From positions 1 to 36,760 of the forward strand of contig JACMLW010000175.1 in NCBI GenBank assembly GCA_014379385.1: a DNA stretch of 36,760 nt, written 5' to 3'. This document shows, in pieces, positions 8,698 through 18,337 of this stretch. This stretch comes from Phycisphaerales bacterium (GTDB lineage Bacteria > Planctomycetota > Phycisphaerae > Phycisphaerales > UBA1924). The notes under the pieces are model-generated. The model searched no databases. It saw only the letters and a list, made by a program, of their open reading frames with translations, and was not told the origin of the DNA. Position numbers and translations under genes: made by a program. Numbering within the stretch: position 1 is the stretch's first letter; every line of letters starts with the position of its first letter.

Positions 8698-8765
8698 GAG
8701 CGATCATAGGGATGCGCTGAACGACTCAGTGTGAAGTAGAGGCTTCCGTGAGGCGCGACGAGTTG

Positions 8766-9428
8766 TCAGGGGCGGCGGCGGCGGGAGAAGTAGAGCCCGG
8801 CGGCGGTGAGCGTGACGAGCGAGCTGGGGCCCGGGAGGGGCGTGAGTTCAATGCCGATCTGGCGTGAGAGCGACACCAGGTTGCTCTCGCCGGGCCCGGC
8901 GAACGTGCTGACATCGATTGGGAAGGTGTCGAACAGCACCGCGAACTGGTAGAAGCCGGGGGAGATCACATCGTCTTGAACATACGAGCCGGACATGTTA
9001 AGGGCGAAGAGCTCCTCGTCACCGTTGTAGAGGAAGTCGTCGCCCAAGATGAGCAGATCAAACTGGAACGAAGAGAGCCCGCAGTTGGCCTCGGCGTGAC
9101 CGGAGAAAAGCGAGCCCGAGACGGAGGCCGTCACGGTGGTATCGCTGGTTACGTCAAGGGACCAGAGGTCGGGGGCCAGCGTGATAAGCGGGGTCGCGAG
9201 CATCGTGGCCGAGTACGCAACGAGCCCGTTGTCGTACGCGATGTCGCCGCCAAAGTCCTCGTGGATTGAGATCGGGATGCCATCGATCTCGGCGTACCCG
9301 GCCCGATAATAGTTAGCAGAGAAGTTTGAGAAGGTGATCGGTCCCGCAAGGGATTCGCCCGAAACGAGCATGGCGCCCAGGGAGGCGGCGAGGCAACGGA
9401 GTGTGGGGGGCGTTCGTGGCCTAGTCAT
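8766..9428 (-). CDS. Secreted protein with PEP-CTERM-like sorting tail
   Basis: 220 residues. A signal peptide (SLGAMLVSGESLAGP) is followed by a beta-rich, Asp/Ser/Thr-rich body with no known domain and only one Cys. The C-terminus reads PLPGPSSLVTLTAAGLYF then SRRRRP: a Pro-rich motif, one transmembrane segment and a basic end. This is the layout of PEP-CTERM tails, which are cut by exosortase, although the canonical Pro-Glu-Pro is replaced by Pro-Gly-Pro. The neighbouring sugar transferase fits the common link between PEP-CTERM proteins and exopolysaccharide genes. No exosortase was seen in the window. ATG 9428 lacks a clear ribosome site. Confidence 0.75.
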   Translation of the reverse strand: MTRPRTPPTLRCLAASLGAMLVSGESLAGPITFSNFSANYYRAGYAEIDGIPISIHEDFGGDIAYDNGLVAYSATMLATPLITLAPDLWSLDVTSDTTVTASVSGSLFSGHAEANCGLSSFQFDLLILGDDFLYNGDEELFALNMSGSYVQDDVISPGFYQFAVLFDTFPIDVSTFAGPGESNLVSLSRQIGIELTPLPGPSSLVTLTAAGLYFSRRRRP

Positions 9429-9590
9429 CGCCGGCTAGTTTGAGATATGTGGTATTGAGATTCAAGCATCACACCAAAGAAAACTAATCTCTTGTGTAAG
9501 GTCGTATGAAGTTCCGATGTTCAAGGCCCCCGCTTATGGGCCGATCGCGCAGTTGTTGCGGCGGGGCTGATTCTCGGGCGTCGGGCAGGT

Positions 9591-11117
9591 TTAGTGGGCG
9601 TTGCGGTGGATAAATCCCCTAAAAAAGGTTAGCAACAGGATGCGAAGGTCGAAGGCGAGCGACCAGTTCTTGATGTAGAAAAGGTCGTACTGGAGGCGTT
9701 TGCGGAGACTGGTCTGGCCCCGGAGACCGTTAACCTGTGCCCATCCGGTGATGCCGGCCTTGACGTGTTGACGGAGCATGTAGCCGCGCCAATCTTCGCG
9801 GAAGCGGCGGATGAGTTCGGGTCGCTCCGGCCGAGGGCCGACGAGCGACATATCCCCCTTAAAGACGTTGAGGAGCTGGGGAAGCTCGTCCAAACTCGTT
9901 CGACGGAGCCAACGCCCGATGGGGGTAATGCGTGGGTCGTTCCGCTGCGTCCAGCCGTAGATGCCTGAAGTTGCATCGGACTCTGCCGCACCGTCGGTCG
10001 CGGGAAGGGGTTCGCGGGGCGCGTGAGACATGGTGCGGAACTTATAAATCTTGAAGGTGTCGCCGCCGAGACTGACGCGGCGCTGCTTGAAGATGACCGG
10101 CCCCGGTCCGCTGACCCGCACTAGAACTGCGACCAGCAGGAAGAGGGGAGAGAGGATGAACATGCCGAGACCGGAGCCCAAGATATCAACCGCGCGCTTG
10201 GAGAGGCCGCCGACGCCGGCGGTGGTGCATTCGCGGTACGAGAGGATCGGCATTCCATCGAGCTCGGAGACCGCCATGCTCTGGGGGAGGTGACGGGGGC
10301 TGAGGTCCGGCACGACGCGCACATCGACCGCGAACTTGTCGAGCCGGGCGAGCACCTCGGGCAGCAGGTTGAACTTGTGAACCGGGAGCGCGAGATATAC
10401 GGCGTCGGGCTTGTGGGATTCGAGAGTGAGTTCGAGGTCGGCCAGGCCGCTGCGGATGGGGCGATCCATGCACGTGGAGTGCTTGGCGTGGTCGAGATGG
10501 GAGATGAAGTAGGAGACGCGGATGCCGGTCCAGGAGTTGCGATCGAGGGTGCGGGCGACGATCTGGCCGAGCTTGCCGCAGCCGATGATGGCGACGTGTC
10601 GCTGGTTCCAGCCGCGCCGGCGCAGGGTGCGAAGCACGAGGCGGAACAGGCCGCGATGCAGGCCGAGCGTCGCGGGAAGGATGAGGGCGAGCGAGCCGAG
10701 TTGGACCTTGCCGGCGTCGAGCACCATTCCCAGGAACTGGACTGTGTTGAGCTTGGGATCGGCGAGCTGGGCGGGGGAGCTGACCTCGCGGCTGACGAGG
10801 CTTGAACTGATGGCCCACAGGACGATGACGAGCGCGGCGACGGTGAGCCCTGAAGCCTTGAGGAGTTGAGAGAGTTCGCTCAGGAACGAGCGGTCGCGGC
10901 GGGGGCGGTAGAGGCCGAAGACCCAGAAGCAGTACAGCGCGACCGGGAGCGCGAAGACGTAGTAGGGCTCGCGGAGCCAGGTTTCCCAGCTATTGGCCCA
11001 CCATCCCTCGATGCTGAAGCGGCGCGCGGACCATGCCAAAAAGCACGCCGCGATGACCATGAGCGCATCGGCTAAACAAAGCAGGGCTACGAACAACTGG
11101 TGTTGTTGCTTGAGCAC
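9591..11117 (-). CDS. Polyprenyl-phosphate glycosyl-1-phosphate transferase (exopolysaccharide initiation)
   Basis: 508 residues of the WbaP/WcaJ type, which moves a sugar-1-phosphate onto undecaprenyl phosphate to start exopolysaccharide or O-antigen synthesis at the inner membrane. The N-terminal ~130 residues form about four membrane helices. The middle holds a CoA-binding-like domain (HVAIIGCGKLGQIVARTL). The C-terminal ~200 residues are the bacterial sugar transferase domain: KRAVDILGSGLGM, VIFKQRRVSLGG, FKIYKFRTM, RRTSLDELPQLLNV, MSLVGPRPERPE and ITGWAQVNGLRG. The start is GTG 11117, with a weak AAGGG upstream. The sugar cannot be read from the sequence. No other glycosyltransferase lies nearby, so it is not part of a visible polysaccharide cluster. 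Confidence 0.9.
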   Translation of the reverse strand: MLKQQHQLFVALLCLADALMVIAACFLAWSARRFSIEGWWANSWETWLREPYYVFALPVALYCFWVFGLYRPRRDRSFLSELSQLLKASGLTVAALVIVLWAISSSLVSREVSSPAQLADPKLNTVQFLGMVLDAGKVQLGSLALILPATLGLHRGLFRLVLRTLRRRGWNQRHVAIIGCGKLGQIVARTLDRNSWTGIRVSYFISHLDHAKHSTCMDRPIRSGLADLELTLESHKPDAVYLALPVHKFNLLPEVLARLDKFAVDVRVVPDLSPRHLPQSMAVSELDGMPILSYRECTTAGVGGLSKRAVDILGSGLGMFILSPLFLLVAVLVRVSGPGPVIFKQRRVSLGGDTFKIYKFRTMSHAPREPLPATDGAAESDATSGIYGWTQRNDPRITPIGRWLRRTSLDELPQLLNVFKGDMSLVGPRPERPELIRRFREDWRGYMLRQHVKAGITGWAQVNGLRGQTSLRKRLQYDLFYIKNWSLAFDLRILLLTFFRGFIHRNAH

Positions 11118-11261
11118 CGTGCGGACCCTTCAAGTGGGCAGGCCTTCCGTGTCCGTGTCCGTCCTGGGCCGTGGCAAAGGAGACTGTCGCAGCGATGAGG
11201 GGGTTTGTCAACCTCGGGGGCCGAGAATCGGTGCTGGAAAGAGGGGAAAGGACACGGAGGA

Positions 11262-12584
11262 TTACAAGGTCGAAGCGGAGGGTCGGGGTGTAATGGGCTC
11301 GCCGCGCCAGCGTGCGATGACGACCGAGGCGACGGCGTCGCCGGTGACGTTGACGATGGTGCGGCACATGTCGAGGAGGCGGTCAACGCCGAGGATGACG
11401 GCGATGCCCTCGGCGGGGACGCCGACGGACTGGAGGACGATCACGAGCATGACGATGCCGGCGCCGGGGATTCCGGGGGTGCCCAGGGTTGCGAGGGTGG
11501 CGGTGAGGACGATAGTGAGTTGCTGAGTGAGATTAAGATCAATGCCGACCATCTGCGCGATGAACATGGTGGCGACGCCCTGGTAGAGGGCGGTGCCGTC
11601 GAGGTTAATGGTGGCGCCGAGGGGGCAGACGAAGTCGGTGATCTCGTCTGAGACACCGAGGCGGTGCTTGACGCACTGCATGGTGACGGGAAGGGTGGCG
11701 TTGGAACTTGAGCTGGAGAAGGCCAGGAGCTGGGCCGGGGCCATGGCCTTGAGGAAGCGAGGGAGGGAGACTCGCGCGAGGATGTGGATGAGGAACCCGT
11801 ACTCAACGAAGATGACGAGGGCCAGGCCCAATACGACGGTGAGTACATACATCGCCAGGGCTTGGATGATGCCGTAGCCCATGGTGGCGACGACTGGAAC
11901 GAGCAGGGCGAATACCGCATAGGGGGCGATGACGAGCGCCGCCTGAACCAGCTTGGCGAGCGCCTCGGTGAGCGCATCGGCGATGGCGACGATGGGGGCG
12001 GCCTTGTGCTTGGGGATCATCGTGAGGGCGACGCCGATGGCGAGGCCGAAGACGACGACCTGGAGCATGTTGGCGTTGGCGAGGGCGTTGAAGGGGTTTT
12101 TCGGGACGATGTCAACGACGGTTTGCCAGATCGGCTTCTTGACGCCCGAGACGTCGGCCTTGCTCTTGTCCACCGCGCCGGCGTATTTCTCCATCAGCTC
12201 GACGCGGGTCTTCTCGGGAACAGACTTGCCGGGCTTGATGGCGTTGGCCAGGGCAAGGCCGATGGTGACGGCGACGACGCAGGTGCAGAAGTAGATGGCG
12301 ACGGTCTGCAGCCCGATCTTGCCGAGCTTGCGCGGATCGCCAAGGCTGGCCGCGCCCATGATGAGCGAGAAGAAGACGATGGGGACGGCGATGAACTGGA
12401 GCGCCCGGAGAAAGATCTGGCCGACGAACTGGATGGTGCCATCGGCAATGGCGCCGGCGCGGGCGAAGGCCGGCGAGTCGGCGGCTGCGCTCGCGATGTG
12501 CTCGCGCAGCTCGTAGAGCGCGAGGCCGACCACGACGCCGAGGAGCATCCCGATGACGATTTTCCAGTGGAGCGCGAGTTTCAT
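11262..12584 (-). CDS. Dicarboxylate/amino acid:cation symporter (DAACS family)
   Basis: 440 residues, inner-membrane sodium- or proton-coupled uptake of glutamate, aspartate or C4-dicarboxylates (GltP/DctA/GltT group). Family hallmarks visible are the start LHWKIVIGMLLGVVVGLAL, an IAVPIVFFSLIMGA helix, the serine-rich hairpin FSSSSSNATLPVTMQ, the NLDGTALYQGVATMFIAQ stretch (NMDGT motif) and GTPGIPGAGIVML. An extra ~45-residue charged loop (roughly residues 115-165, with KYAGAVDKSKADVSG) is longer than in E. coli GltP. ATG 12584 is the only sensible start. It is divergent from the ABC transporter gene, with about 130 bp between starts. The exact substrate is undetermined. Confidence 0.92.
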   Translation of the reverse strand: MKLALHWKIVIGMLLGVVVGLALYELREHIASAAADSPAFARAGAIADGTIQFVGQIFLRALQFIAVPIVFFSLIMGAASLGDPRKLGKIGLQTVAIYFCTCVVAVTIGLALANAIKPGKSVPEKTRVELMEKYAGAVDKSKADVSGVKKPIWQTVVDIVPKNPFNALANANMLQVVVFGLAIGVALTMIPKHKAAPIVAIADALTEALAKLVQAALVIAPYAVFALLVPVVATMGYGIIQALAMYVLTVVLGLALVIFVEYGFLIHILARVSLPRFLKAMAPAQLLAFSSSSSNATLPVTMQCVKHRLGVSDEITDFVCPLGATINLDGTALYQGVATMFIAQMVGIDLNLTQQLTIVLTATLATLGTPGIPGAGIVMLVIVLQSVGVPAEGIAVILGVDRLLDMCRTIVNVTGDAVASVVIARWRGEPITPRPSASTL

Positions 12585-12717
12585 TCGGGGACCATCGTAA
12601 TCAAACCCAAGGAATCGCGCCGGGGCTCCGAAACGGGGTTGGCCGGCGGGGACTCAAGATCGATTTTGTCGGGTTTGGTTGGATCGGTCGTGTGCAGGGC
12701 GATGGGTAGCATTGGCT

Positions 12718-14895
12718 ATGCCGCGCGGCTCGCTCTCAAGTAAGTCATTGTTCAGGTCGTATCTCCAGAAGTACCGGGAGCAGCGCGCCAAGGAGCGAGT
12801 CGAGAAATCGGAGAAGCGCCTGGGCAAGGGGGCCGCGGGAACGGAGCGAGCGGAGCGGAAGCCGGCGCCGCCCCCGGCCGAAGCGGGCCCGGGCTCGGGG
12901 GTGCCCGGTGACGAGAAGAAAAAGAAGCGATCGCGCTCGTTCCTGGTGCTCTTCAAAGAATACTGGCGGCTCCTGCACGGGTATCGGGCGACGGTGATCT
13001 GGTCGCTGTTGACCCTCACAGTCGCGACCGGGCTGGGGTTGCTTCAGCCGGCCGCGACGAAGCTGGCGTTTGACTACATCCTTCTGGATAACCCCGGTCC
13101 GACCGGGTTGCCCGCGTGGGTGCGTGGGCTGGCTGGGGTCGAACTGGATGCGGGAGCGGGCGGGGGGGCCACGTCGCGGGCGCGGGTGCGCCTGCTGGTG
13201 ACGCTGGGGGCCGGGCTGGTGGCGGTGACGGTGCTGCACGTGCTGTTTGGAATGTGGGGGCGCGTGCAGGTGACGCGGATCACCAAGCGCTTACAGGTTC
13301 GGTTGCGACGGCTGGTGTTCGATCACGCGGTTCGGCTGCCGCTGCACCGGGTGTACCAGCTCAAGAGCGGGGGCGTGTCGAGCATCCTGCGGGAGGATGC
13401 GGGGGGCGCGGGCGACCTGAGCTTCAGCCTGATCTACAACCCGTGGCGGGCGGTGATCCAGCTCGTCGGGACGCTGGTCATCCTGGGGATCACCGACTGG
13501 CGCATGCTGTTGGGCGGGCTGGCGCTGATCCCGGCGGTGTGGCTGAGCCACCGGACGTGGATCTCGCGCATCCGACCGGTGTTCATGGACATCCGCAAGA
13601 ACCGCTCGCAGATCGACGCACACGCGACCGAGGCCTTCGGCGGCATGCGCGTCGTCCGCGGGTTCGGGCGCGAGCGCGGCGAGGCGGGGCGGTTCGTGCG
13701 CTCGAGCCATGTGATGGCGCGCCAGGAGATGATGGTTTGGTGGTGGTCGCGGATCATCGAGATCGCCTGGGCGATGCTGGTGCCGACGGCGAGCGCCGCG
13801 GTGCTCGTCTATGGCGGGTGGCAGGTGGTCAAGGGGAACCTGACACTGGGCGACGTGATGATGTTCTCCGCGTACCTCTTCATGCTGCTCTCTCCGCTTG
13901 ACGTGCTGGTGAGCACCGCGACGACGATCCAGAACAACCTCGCCGGGTTCGACCGCGTGCTGGACCTGATGCAGGAGCCGCTGGAGCTCGGGCTGAGCGC
14001 CGGGCCCCAGCGTCACCTGCCGGTGGATGGTGCGGTCGCACCGAGCGGCCTGGCCGTGCTGAGCCACGGGCGGGTCGCGGGGCGGGTCACGCTGCGCGAT
14101 GTGGTGTTCTCGTACCCGGGGCACGAATCGCGCGTGATCGACGGCGTGAGCCTGGATGTGGCGCCGGGGCAGATGATCGCGCTGGTCGGGCCGAGCGGGT
14201 CGGGGAAGACCACGTTGTGCAACCTAGTGGCGCGTTTCTTCGACCCGACTTCCGGCGTGATCGAGCTCGACGGGGTGAGCCTCAAGCAGATCGACGTGAA
14301 CAGCTACCGACGGCTGCTGGGCGTTGTGGAGCAGGACGTGTTCCTGTTCGATGGCACCGTGGAGGAGAACATCGCGTATGCCGACCCAGAGGCGAGCCAC
14401 GAGCGAGTGCTGGCGGCGGCGTCGGCGGCGAACGCCGATGGGTTCATCGCCAAGCTGGAGAAGGGGTACGACACGCTGATCGGGGAGCGGGGCGTGCGGC
14501 TGAGCGGCGGGCAGAAGCAGCGGCTGGCGATCGCAAGGGCGCTGCTGGCGGATCCCAGGATTCTGATCCTGGACGAGGCGACGAGCAACCTTGATTCGGA
14601 GAGCGAGTCGCTGATCCAGCGGTCGCTGCGCGTGCTGATGAACGGGCGGACATCGTTCGTGATCGCGCACCGGCTGAGCACCATTCGGCACGCCGACTTG
14701 ATCGTGGTGCTGGAAAGCGGAAGGATCATCGAGCGGGGGACGCACGAGCAGCTCATCGAGCAGGAGGGGCGCTACTGGGAGATGCTCATGCACCAGGTCC
14801 ACGCGCACACCGAGCCGCTAGGAGGGCGAGGGCCGGGCGGGGTGGATGGGAAGCCGGCGGGCGCGGGACGCGCCTTGCCCGAAGAGATCTTCTAG
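12718..14895 (+). CDS. ABC exporter, fused membrane and ATPase domains (MsbA-like)
   Basis: About 725 residues; one gene encodes a half-transporter that would work as a homodimer. After a basic, Lys/Glu-rich cytoplasmic extension of ~80 residues comes a six-helix type I exporter domain (roughly 85-345), with a Gly/Ala-rich loop after the first helix. The ATPase domain has Walker A GPSGSGKTT (near 491-499), VVEQDVFLFDGTVEENI after the Q-loop, signature LSGGQKQRLAIARALL, Walker B ILILDEATSNLDSE and the switch His in IAHRLST. Lipid, lipid A-like or peptide cargo are all possible. ATG 12718 is chosen; an upstream TTG at 12679 is in frame. The stop is five bases from that of the next, convergent gene. 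Confidence 0.92.
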   Translation: MPRGSLSSKSLFRSYLQKYREQRAKERVEKSEKRLGKGAAGTERAERKPAPPPAEAGPGSGVPGDEKKKKRSRSFLVLFKEYWRLLHGYRATVIWSLLTLTVATGLGLLQPAATKLAFDYILLDNPGPTGLPAWVRGLAGVELDAGAGGGATSRARVRLLVTLGAGLVAVTVLHVLFGMWGRVQVTRITKRLQVRLRRLVFDHAVRLPLHRVYQLKSGGVSSILREDAGGAGDLSFSLIYNPWRAVIQLVGTLVILGITDWRMLLGGLALIPAVWLSHRTWISRIRPVFMDIRKNRSQIDAHATEAFGGMRVVRGFGRERGEAGRFVRSSHVMARQEMMVWWWSRIIEIAWAMLVPTASAAVLVYGGWQVVKGNLTLGDVMMFSAYLFMLLSPLDVLVSTATTIQNNLAGFDRVLDLMQEPLELGLSAGPQRHLPVDGAVAPSGLAVLSHGRVAGRVTLRDVVFSYPGHESRVIDGVSLDVAPGQMIALVGPSGSGKTTLCNLVARFFDPTSGVIELDGVSLKQIDVNSYRRLLGVVEQDVFLFDGTVEENIAYADPEASHERVLAAASAANADGFIAKLEKGYDTLIGERGVRLSGGQKQRLAIARALLADPRILILDEATSNLDSESESLIQRSLRVLMNGRTSFVIAHRLSTIRHADLIVVLESGRIIERGTHEQLIEQEGRYWEMLMHQVHAHTEPLGGRGPGGVDGKPAGAGRALPEEIF

Positions 14896-14900
14896 CGTGG

Positions 14901-15728
14901 TCAGTTGGCGGCGCGGTTCGCCCAGCCGAACTCGGTCGCACTCGACTCCCACACCGGGTACGCGGCGGCTCTCTTCTTGAGCAGGCGGAAATGACCGGCA
15001 TCGAGGTCGCTGTTCTCGGCAAGACGGTCGCTCGGACCGACGGGCGGGCGGAAGGCGCCGACCGAACCATCGAGGTAGCCGATGTGACCGGCTCCGCCGC
15101 GACCGCCCGCGTCGGATCCCGAGGCGCGCGTGCCGTGACGAGTTGAGACCTGGTCATTGCCGGCGAAGGAGCCGTCGTCGTAGGTGCGGTTGTAGAACAG
15201 GTCGTGCTCCTCGACGAGGAGCGGGATGTGCGGGAAAGGCTTGCGCGGCGAGTTGCTGACCTGCGGCCGCAGCGGGTAGCTCGCGTGCCAGGGAAGGTCG
15301 ATACGGGCGCCGGCCATTCGGATGACCGCGGTGTAGTCAAAGAAGGTGTTGGCATGTCGTTTGGCGGTCGGGCAGCCGAGCACGCGGTCGGCGTTGTCGA
15401 GGTGATCGCGCATCACCGAAGTCTCGAACGGGTGGCGGTAGGAACCGGGCGATGAGGTGTAGAGCACGTTGTTGCGGCCGCACCAGTCAAGATTCTGGGC
15501 TCCCTGCCAATAGGTGCCGGGGATGACGCCGCGATAGTCGCCGGCGTAGGTAGTGAACGCGAGCATGACCTGACGCACGTTGGAGAGGCAGATGGCCTGT
15601 CGTGCGGATTCACGGCTCCTGGCCAGCGCTGGGAGCGTGATCGCCAGCAAAGCGGCGATGATCGCGATCGCGACCAACAGTTCAATGAGTGAGAACGCTG
15701 CGCGGCCGTGAGAGCGCACGATGGTCAC
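14901..15728 (-). CDS. Prepilin-like secreted protein (H-x-DG type)
   Basis: About 275 residues. A short basic leader precedes the type IV/type II prepilin signal AFSLIELLVAIAIIAALLAI, cut by prepilin peptidase before Phe with Glu at +5. The body resembles the large planctomycete families of pseudopilin-like proteins (DUF1559 and relatives): SRESARQAICLSNVRQ after the helix and a late STRHGTRASG ... IGYLDGSVGAF region matching the H-x-DG tail. GTG 15728 is chosen because GGAG sits 6 bases upstream and gives a normal short leader; the frame is open to 15860. Such genes occur in many copies per genome and their role is unknown. Confidence 0.85.
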   Translation of the reverse strand: MTIVRSHGRAAFSLIELLVAIAIIAALLAITLPALARSRESARQAICLSNVRQVMLAFTTYAGDYRGVIPGTYWQGAQNLDWCGRNNVLYTSSPGSYRHPFETSVMRDHLDNADRVLGCPTAKRHANTFFDYTAVIRMAGARIDLPWHASYPLRPQVSNSPRKPFPHIPLLVEEHDLFYNRTYDDGSFAGNDQVSTRHGTRASGSDAGGRGGAGHIGYLDGSVGAFRPPVGPSDRLAENSDLDAGHFRLLKKRAAAYPVWESSATEFGWANRAAN

Positions 15729-15919
15729 CTGATTCTCCCGCACGCCCGTTCCACTTGTGCCCGAGCGTACCGCCCGGGCGCGGATGCCACAAGAGCGTGG
15801 GCCATCCGGGCGCGCGGGGGTGATCCGTGTCCTCGACCGCCTGAACGCGGTATCCTGCAACCCCGGGCCTGCGCGCGGCGAACACGCCGCAGAGCCGGTG
15901 GCCCGAATGGAAGTTCATC

Positions 15920-17455
15920 ATGCCCGGACCGACTGAATGTGCGCCCTATCAGGAACTGAAGAACTTGCTGCGAGAGGCCGCGACGCTCGGCTCCGTGGGG
16001 GCGCTGGTCTCGTGGGACCAGGAGACGTACATGCCGTCGGCGGCGGGCGCGCACCGTTCGGAGCAGGCGGCGCTGCTCTCGGGGCTGGTGCATGAACGCA
16101 AGACGTCGCCCCGGGTGGGCGACCTGCTGGCCGAGTGCGAGTCCGAGCCGGCGCTGCGCGAGAGCGAGGGCGCGGCGGCGAACATCCGGGAGATGCGGCG
16201 CGATTACGACCGCGCCGTGCGGGTGCCCACCGAGCTCGTGTCGGAGCTCGCGCGGGTGGGTAGCCTGGCGCAGGACGTGTGGAAAGAGGCTCGCGGCAAG
16301 AGCGACTTTGCGATGTTCGCGCCGTGGCTCGACAGGGTGATGGGGCTCACCAGGCGGAAGGCCGAGTTCCTGATGGCGACGATGCCGCCCGGCGCGGAGC
16401 TCTACGACGCCCTGCTTGACGAGTACGAGCCCGGGATGACGGCGGCGCAGATCCAGGCGACGTTCACGCCGCTCAAGGTGCAGCTGAGCGGGCTGGTGCA
16501 GGCGGTCGCGGGCTCGGGGCACACGGTGGACGTCTCGGTAACCAAGGTGCAGGTGCCGGCGGCGAGGCAGCACCAACTCGGGACGCTCGTGCTCGGCGCG
16601 ATGGGGTTTGACCTCCGCGCCGGACGGCTCGATACCACGGCCCACCCGTTCTGCTCGGGGATCGCGCCCGGGGACACGCGCCTGACCACCCGGTACACAG
16701 AGCGCGGCGGCTTTCTTGAGCCCCTGTACGGCACCATGCACGAGGGCGGGCACGGCCTGTACGAGCAGAATCTCCCGAAGGGTGACGAGTTCGGATTGCC
16801 GTCGTCGGAGGCGGTCTCGCTCGGTATCCACGAGAGCCAATCCAGAATGTGGGAGAATTTTGTGGGCCGGAGCCGCGCATTCTGGCAGTGGGCACTGCCA
16901 AAGGCGAAAGAGCTCTTTTCGCCCGCGCTCGATACCTGCACGCTCGATCAGATTCACACGGCGGCGAATCAGGTGTCGCCGAGCTACATCCGTGTCGAGG
17001 CCGACGAGGCAACGTACAACCTACACATCATGATGCGGTTTGAGCTGGAGCGGGCGATGATCGCGGGGAACCTCGCCACCGGCGACCTGCCCGGGCATTG
17101 GAACGATCGTTTCAAGCAGTCATTCGGGCTGGAGGTGCCCGATGCACGGCGCGGATGCCTGCAAGACGTCCACTGGTCATTCGGTCTGATCGGCTACTTT
17201 CCCACCTACACGCTGGGCAACCTATACGCGGCGCAGATGTGGGAGAAAATCAACGCCGACCTGCCGGGTCTGGATGACCAGATGTCACGCGGCGACTTCA
17301 GCGGCCTGAGGAGCTGGCTCGTCGAGAACGTGCATCGCCATGGGCGCCGGTATCGCGCGGCGGACCTTTGCCGACGCATCACGGGGCGCTCGCTGGAGTC
17401 GGGACCACTGGTTCGACACCTTCAGGGTAAGGTGAAAGCGACGTACGGCGTGTGA
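15920..17455 (+). CDS. M32 metallocarboxypeptidase (carboxypeptidase Taq family)
   Basis: 511 residues, the standard family length. These zinc enzymes remove C-terminal residues from peptides in the cytoplasm. Seen are the N-terminal WDQETYMPSAAGAHRSEQ, the zinc motif HEGGH (near residue 274), and HESQSRMWENFVGRS about 30 residues later, supplying the third ligand Glu. Further family blocks are SYIRVEADEATYNLHIMMRFE and DVHWSFGLIGYFPTYTLGN, near the end. ATG 15920 follows a poor ribosome site (GGAAG 9 bases upstream). The gene is divergent from the prepilin-like gene and has no evident partner. Confidence 0.94.
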   Translation: MPGPTECAPYQELKNLLREAATLGSVGALVSWDQETYMPSAAGAHRSEQAALLSGLVHERKTSPRVGDLLAECESEPALRESEGAAANIREMRRDYDRAVRVPTELVSELARVGSLAQDVWKEARGKSDFAMFAPWLDRVMGLTRRKAEFLMATMPPGAELYDALLDEYEPGMTAAQIQATFTPLKVQLSGLVQAVAGSGHTVDVSVTKVQVPAARQHQLGTLVLGAMGFDLRAGRLDTTAHPFCSGIAPGDTRLTTRYTERGGFLEPLYGTMHEGGHGLYEQNLPKGDEFGLPSSEAVSLGIHESQSRMWENFVGRSRAFWQWALPKAKELFSPALDTCTLDQIHTAANQVSPSYIRVEADEATYNLHIMMRFELERAMIAGNLATGDLPGHWNDRFKQSFGLEVPDARRGCLQDVHWSFGLIGYFPTYTLGNLYAAQMWEKINADLPGLDDQMSRGDFSGLRSWLVENVHRHGRRYRAADLCRRITGRSLESGPLVRHLQGKVKATYGV

Positions 17456-17588
17456 GCCGTCCCGGTGTGGTTGCGCCGACGTCGTTTGAAGAATGCCACC
17501 TTCCAGGTCGAGTCTGTTCTTTGATCTTCGCAGATCTAAGAGCAGATTCACCGCGCCGCACGTTGCTGGCCCGGGTACCCCATTGTTC

Positions 17589-17873
17589 CTACGCCCCGCC
17601 GAGATCGCTCAAGACCCGCTTGGCAACCAGATCCAGCACGTCGTCTTTCTCGCTCCGGTTGTTGCGAAGCATCGCTTGTGCGGCGGCAACCGCCGAGGCG
17701 GTTGTTCGAGAGACTCGGGTAGCCTGCGTGCTGTTGCCAGCCGAGCAGATCGCCTCGCCGGGGCGAATCGATACCCCCCCGAATCCGGCGTCAATGTAAT
17801 CGCGGCTCGATGCGCCGCGCGAAGTGGAACGGCTTAGAGAGTCGGATCGTTCACGGGTCAGTTCGCGGGGCAT
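17589..17873 (-). CDS. Small hypothetical protein
   Basis: 94 residues, no family recognised. The first ~25 are Arg/Ser-rich. Then come DYIDAGFGGVSIRPGEAI and an Ala-rich helix with a charged end, EKDDVLDLVAKRVLSDLGGA. The second half reads like real protein, with alternating charged and hydrophobic residues. ATG 17873 is preceded by GGAG with a 7-base gap, which supports translation; the frame itself is open to 17936. The opposite strand has only Arg/Ser-rich shadows. It lies downstream of and convergent with the M32 gene. I judge it more likely real than not. Confidence 0.45.
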   Translation of the reverse strand: MPRELTRERSDSLSRSTSRGASSRDYIDAGFGGVSIRPGEAICSAGNSTQATRVSRTTASAVAAAQAMLRNNRSEKDDVLDLVAKRVLSDLGGA

Positions 17874-18337
17874 CAAGCGGCTCCGTGGCGGCCGTGTAGC
17901 TCGCCGAATAAGAAGGTATGAATGCGACGCGATCATGGCGTGCGGTACTCAACCAAGTATCGCCGCGGAACGCCCCCACTCTCCATAGGGACTTGACCGG
18001 CTTGACGGACTGCCGCAAGCAGGGGGTGCGGGCGTGCCGCATCGGGCGTTTCCCACGCGGTTGCACGCGGACGCCCGGCCGCCTTTGTCTGCGCGCCATG
18101 GGAAAGCAATGTAAGAATATCACCCGAAGGGCGAGCGTGAAGTAATTTATTGTGCGGGGGCACTCTTCAAGGGAGATGATTAGGTCATGCTGCCGATGGC
18201 GATTCGCCACGCGGGCCACAACACTCTCCGTCGGATCGCAACGCCATTGACGGCTTCCCGCGATTTGGGGCGGAGAACCGCTCGTAGCGCCCCGCGGCGC
18301 TCGATGACACCCAGCATATATTAACAAGGAGACGTGC
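17874..18337. other. Intergenic region upstream of the PRC-barrel gene
   Basis: No convincing gene is present on either strand. Reading frames here are Arg-rich and lack ribosome sites. The last 25 bases contain an AT-rich CATATATTA at about 18317, a possible -10 element, and the strong AAGGAG site of the next gene. No spaced -35 was found. The region probably holds the promoter and leader of the stress-type cluster. Confidence 0.4.

Noticed and set aside
7627-8709. A 360-codon plus-strand frame opposite mnmG
   Set aside because: mnmG is certain on the other strand; this frame has no motifs or ribosome site and is a shadow.
18100-18144. A 15-codon plus-strand peptide ending before the stress cluster
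   Set aside because: Too short, no clear ribosome site and no way to support it.
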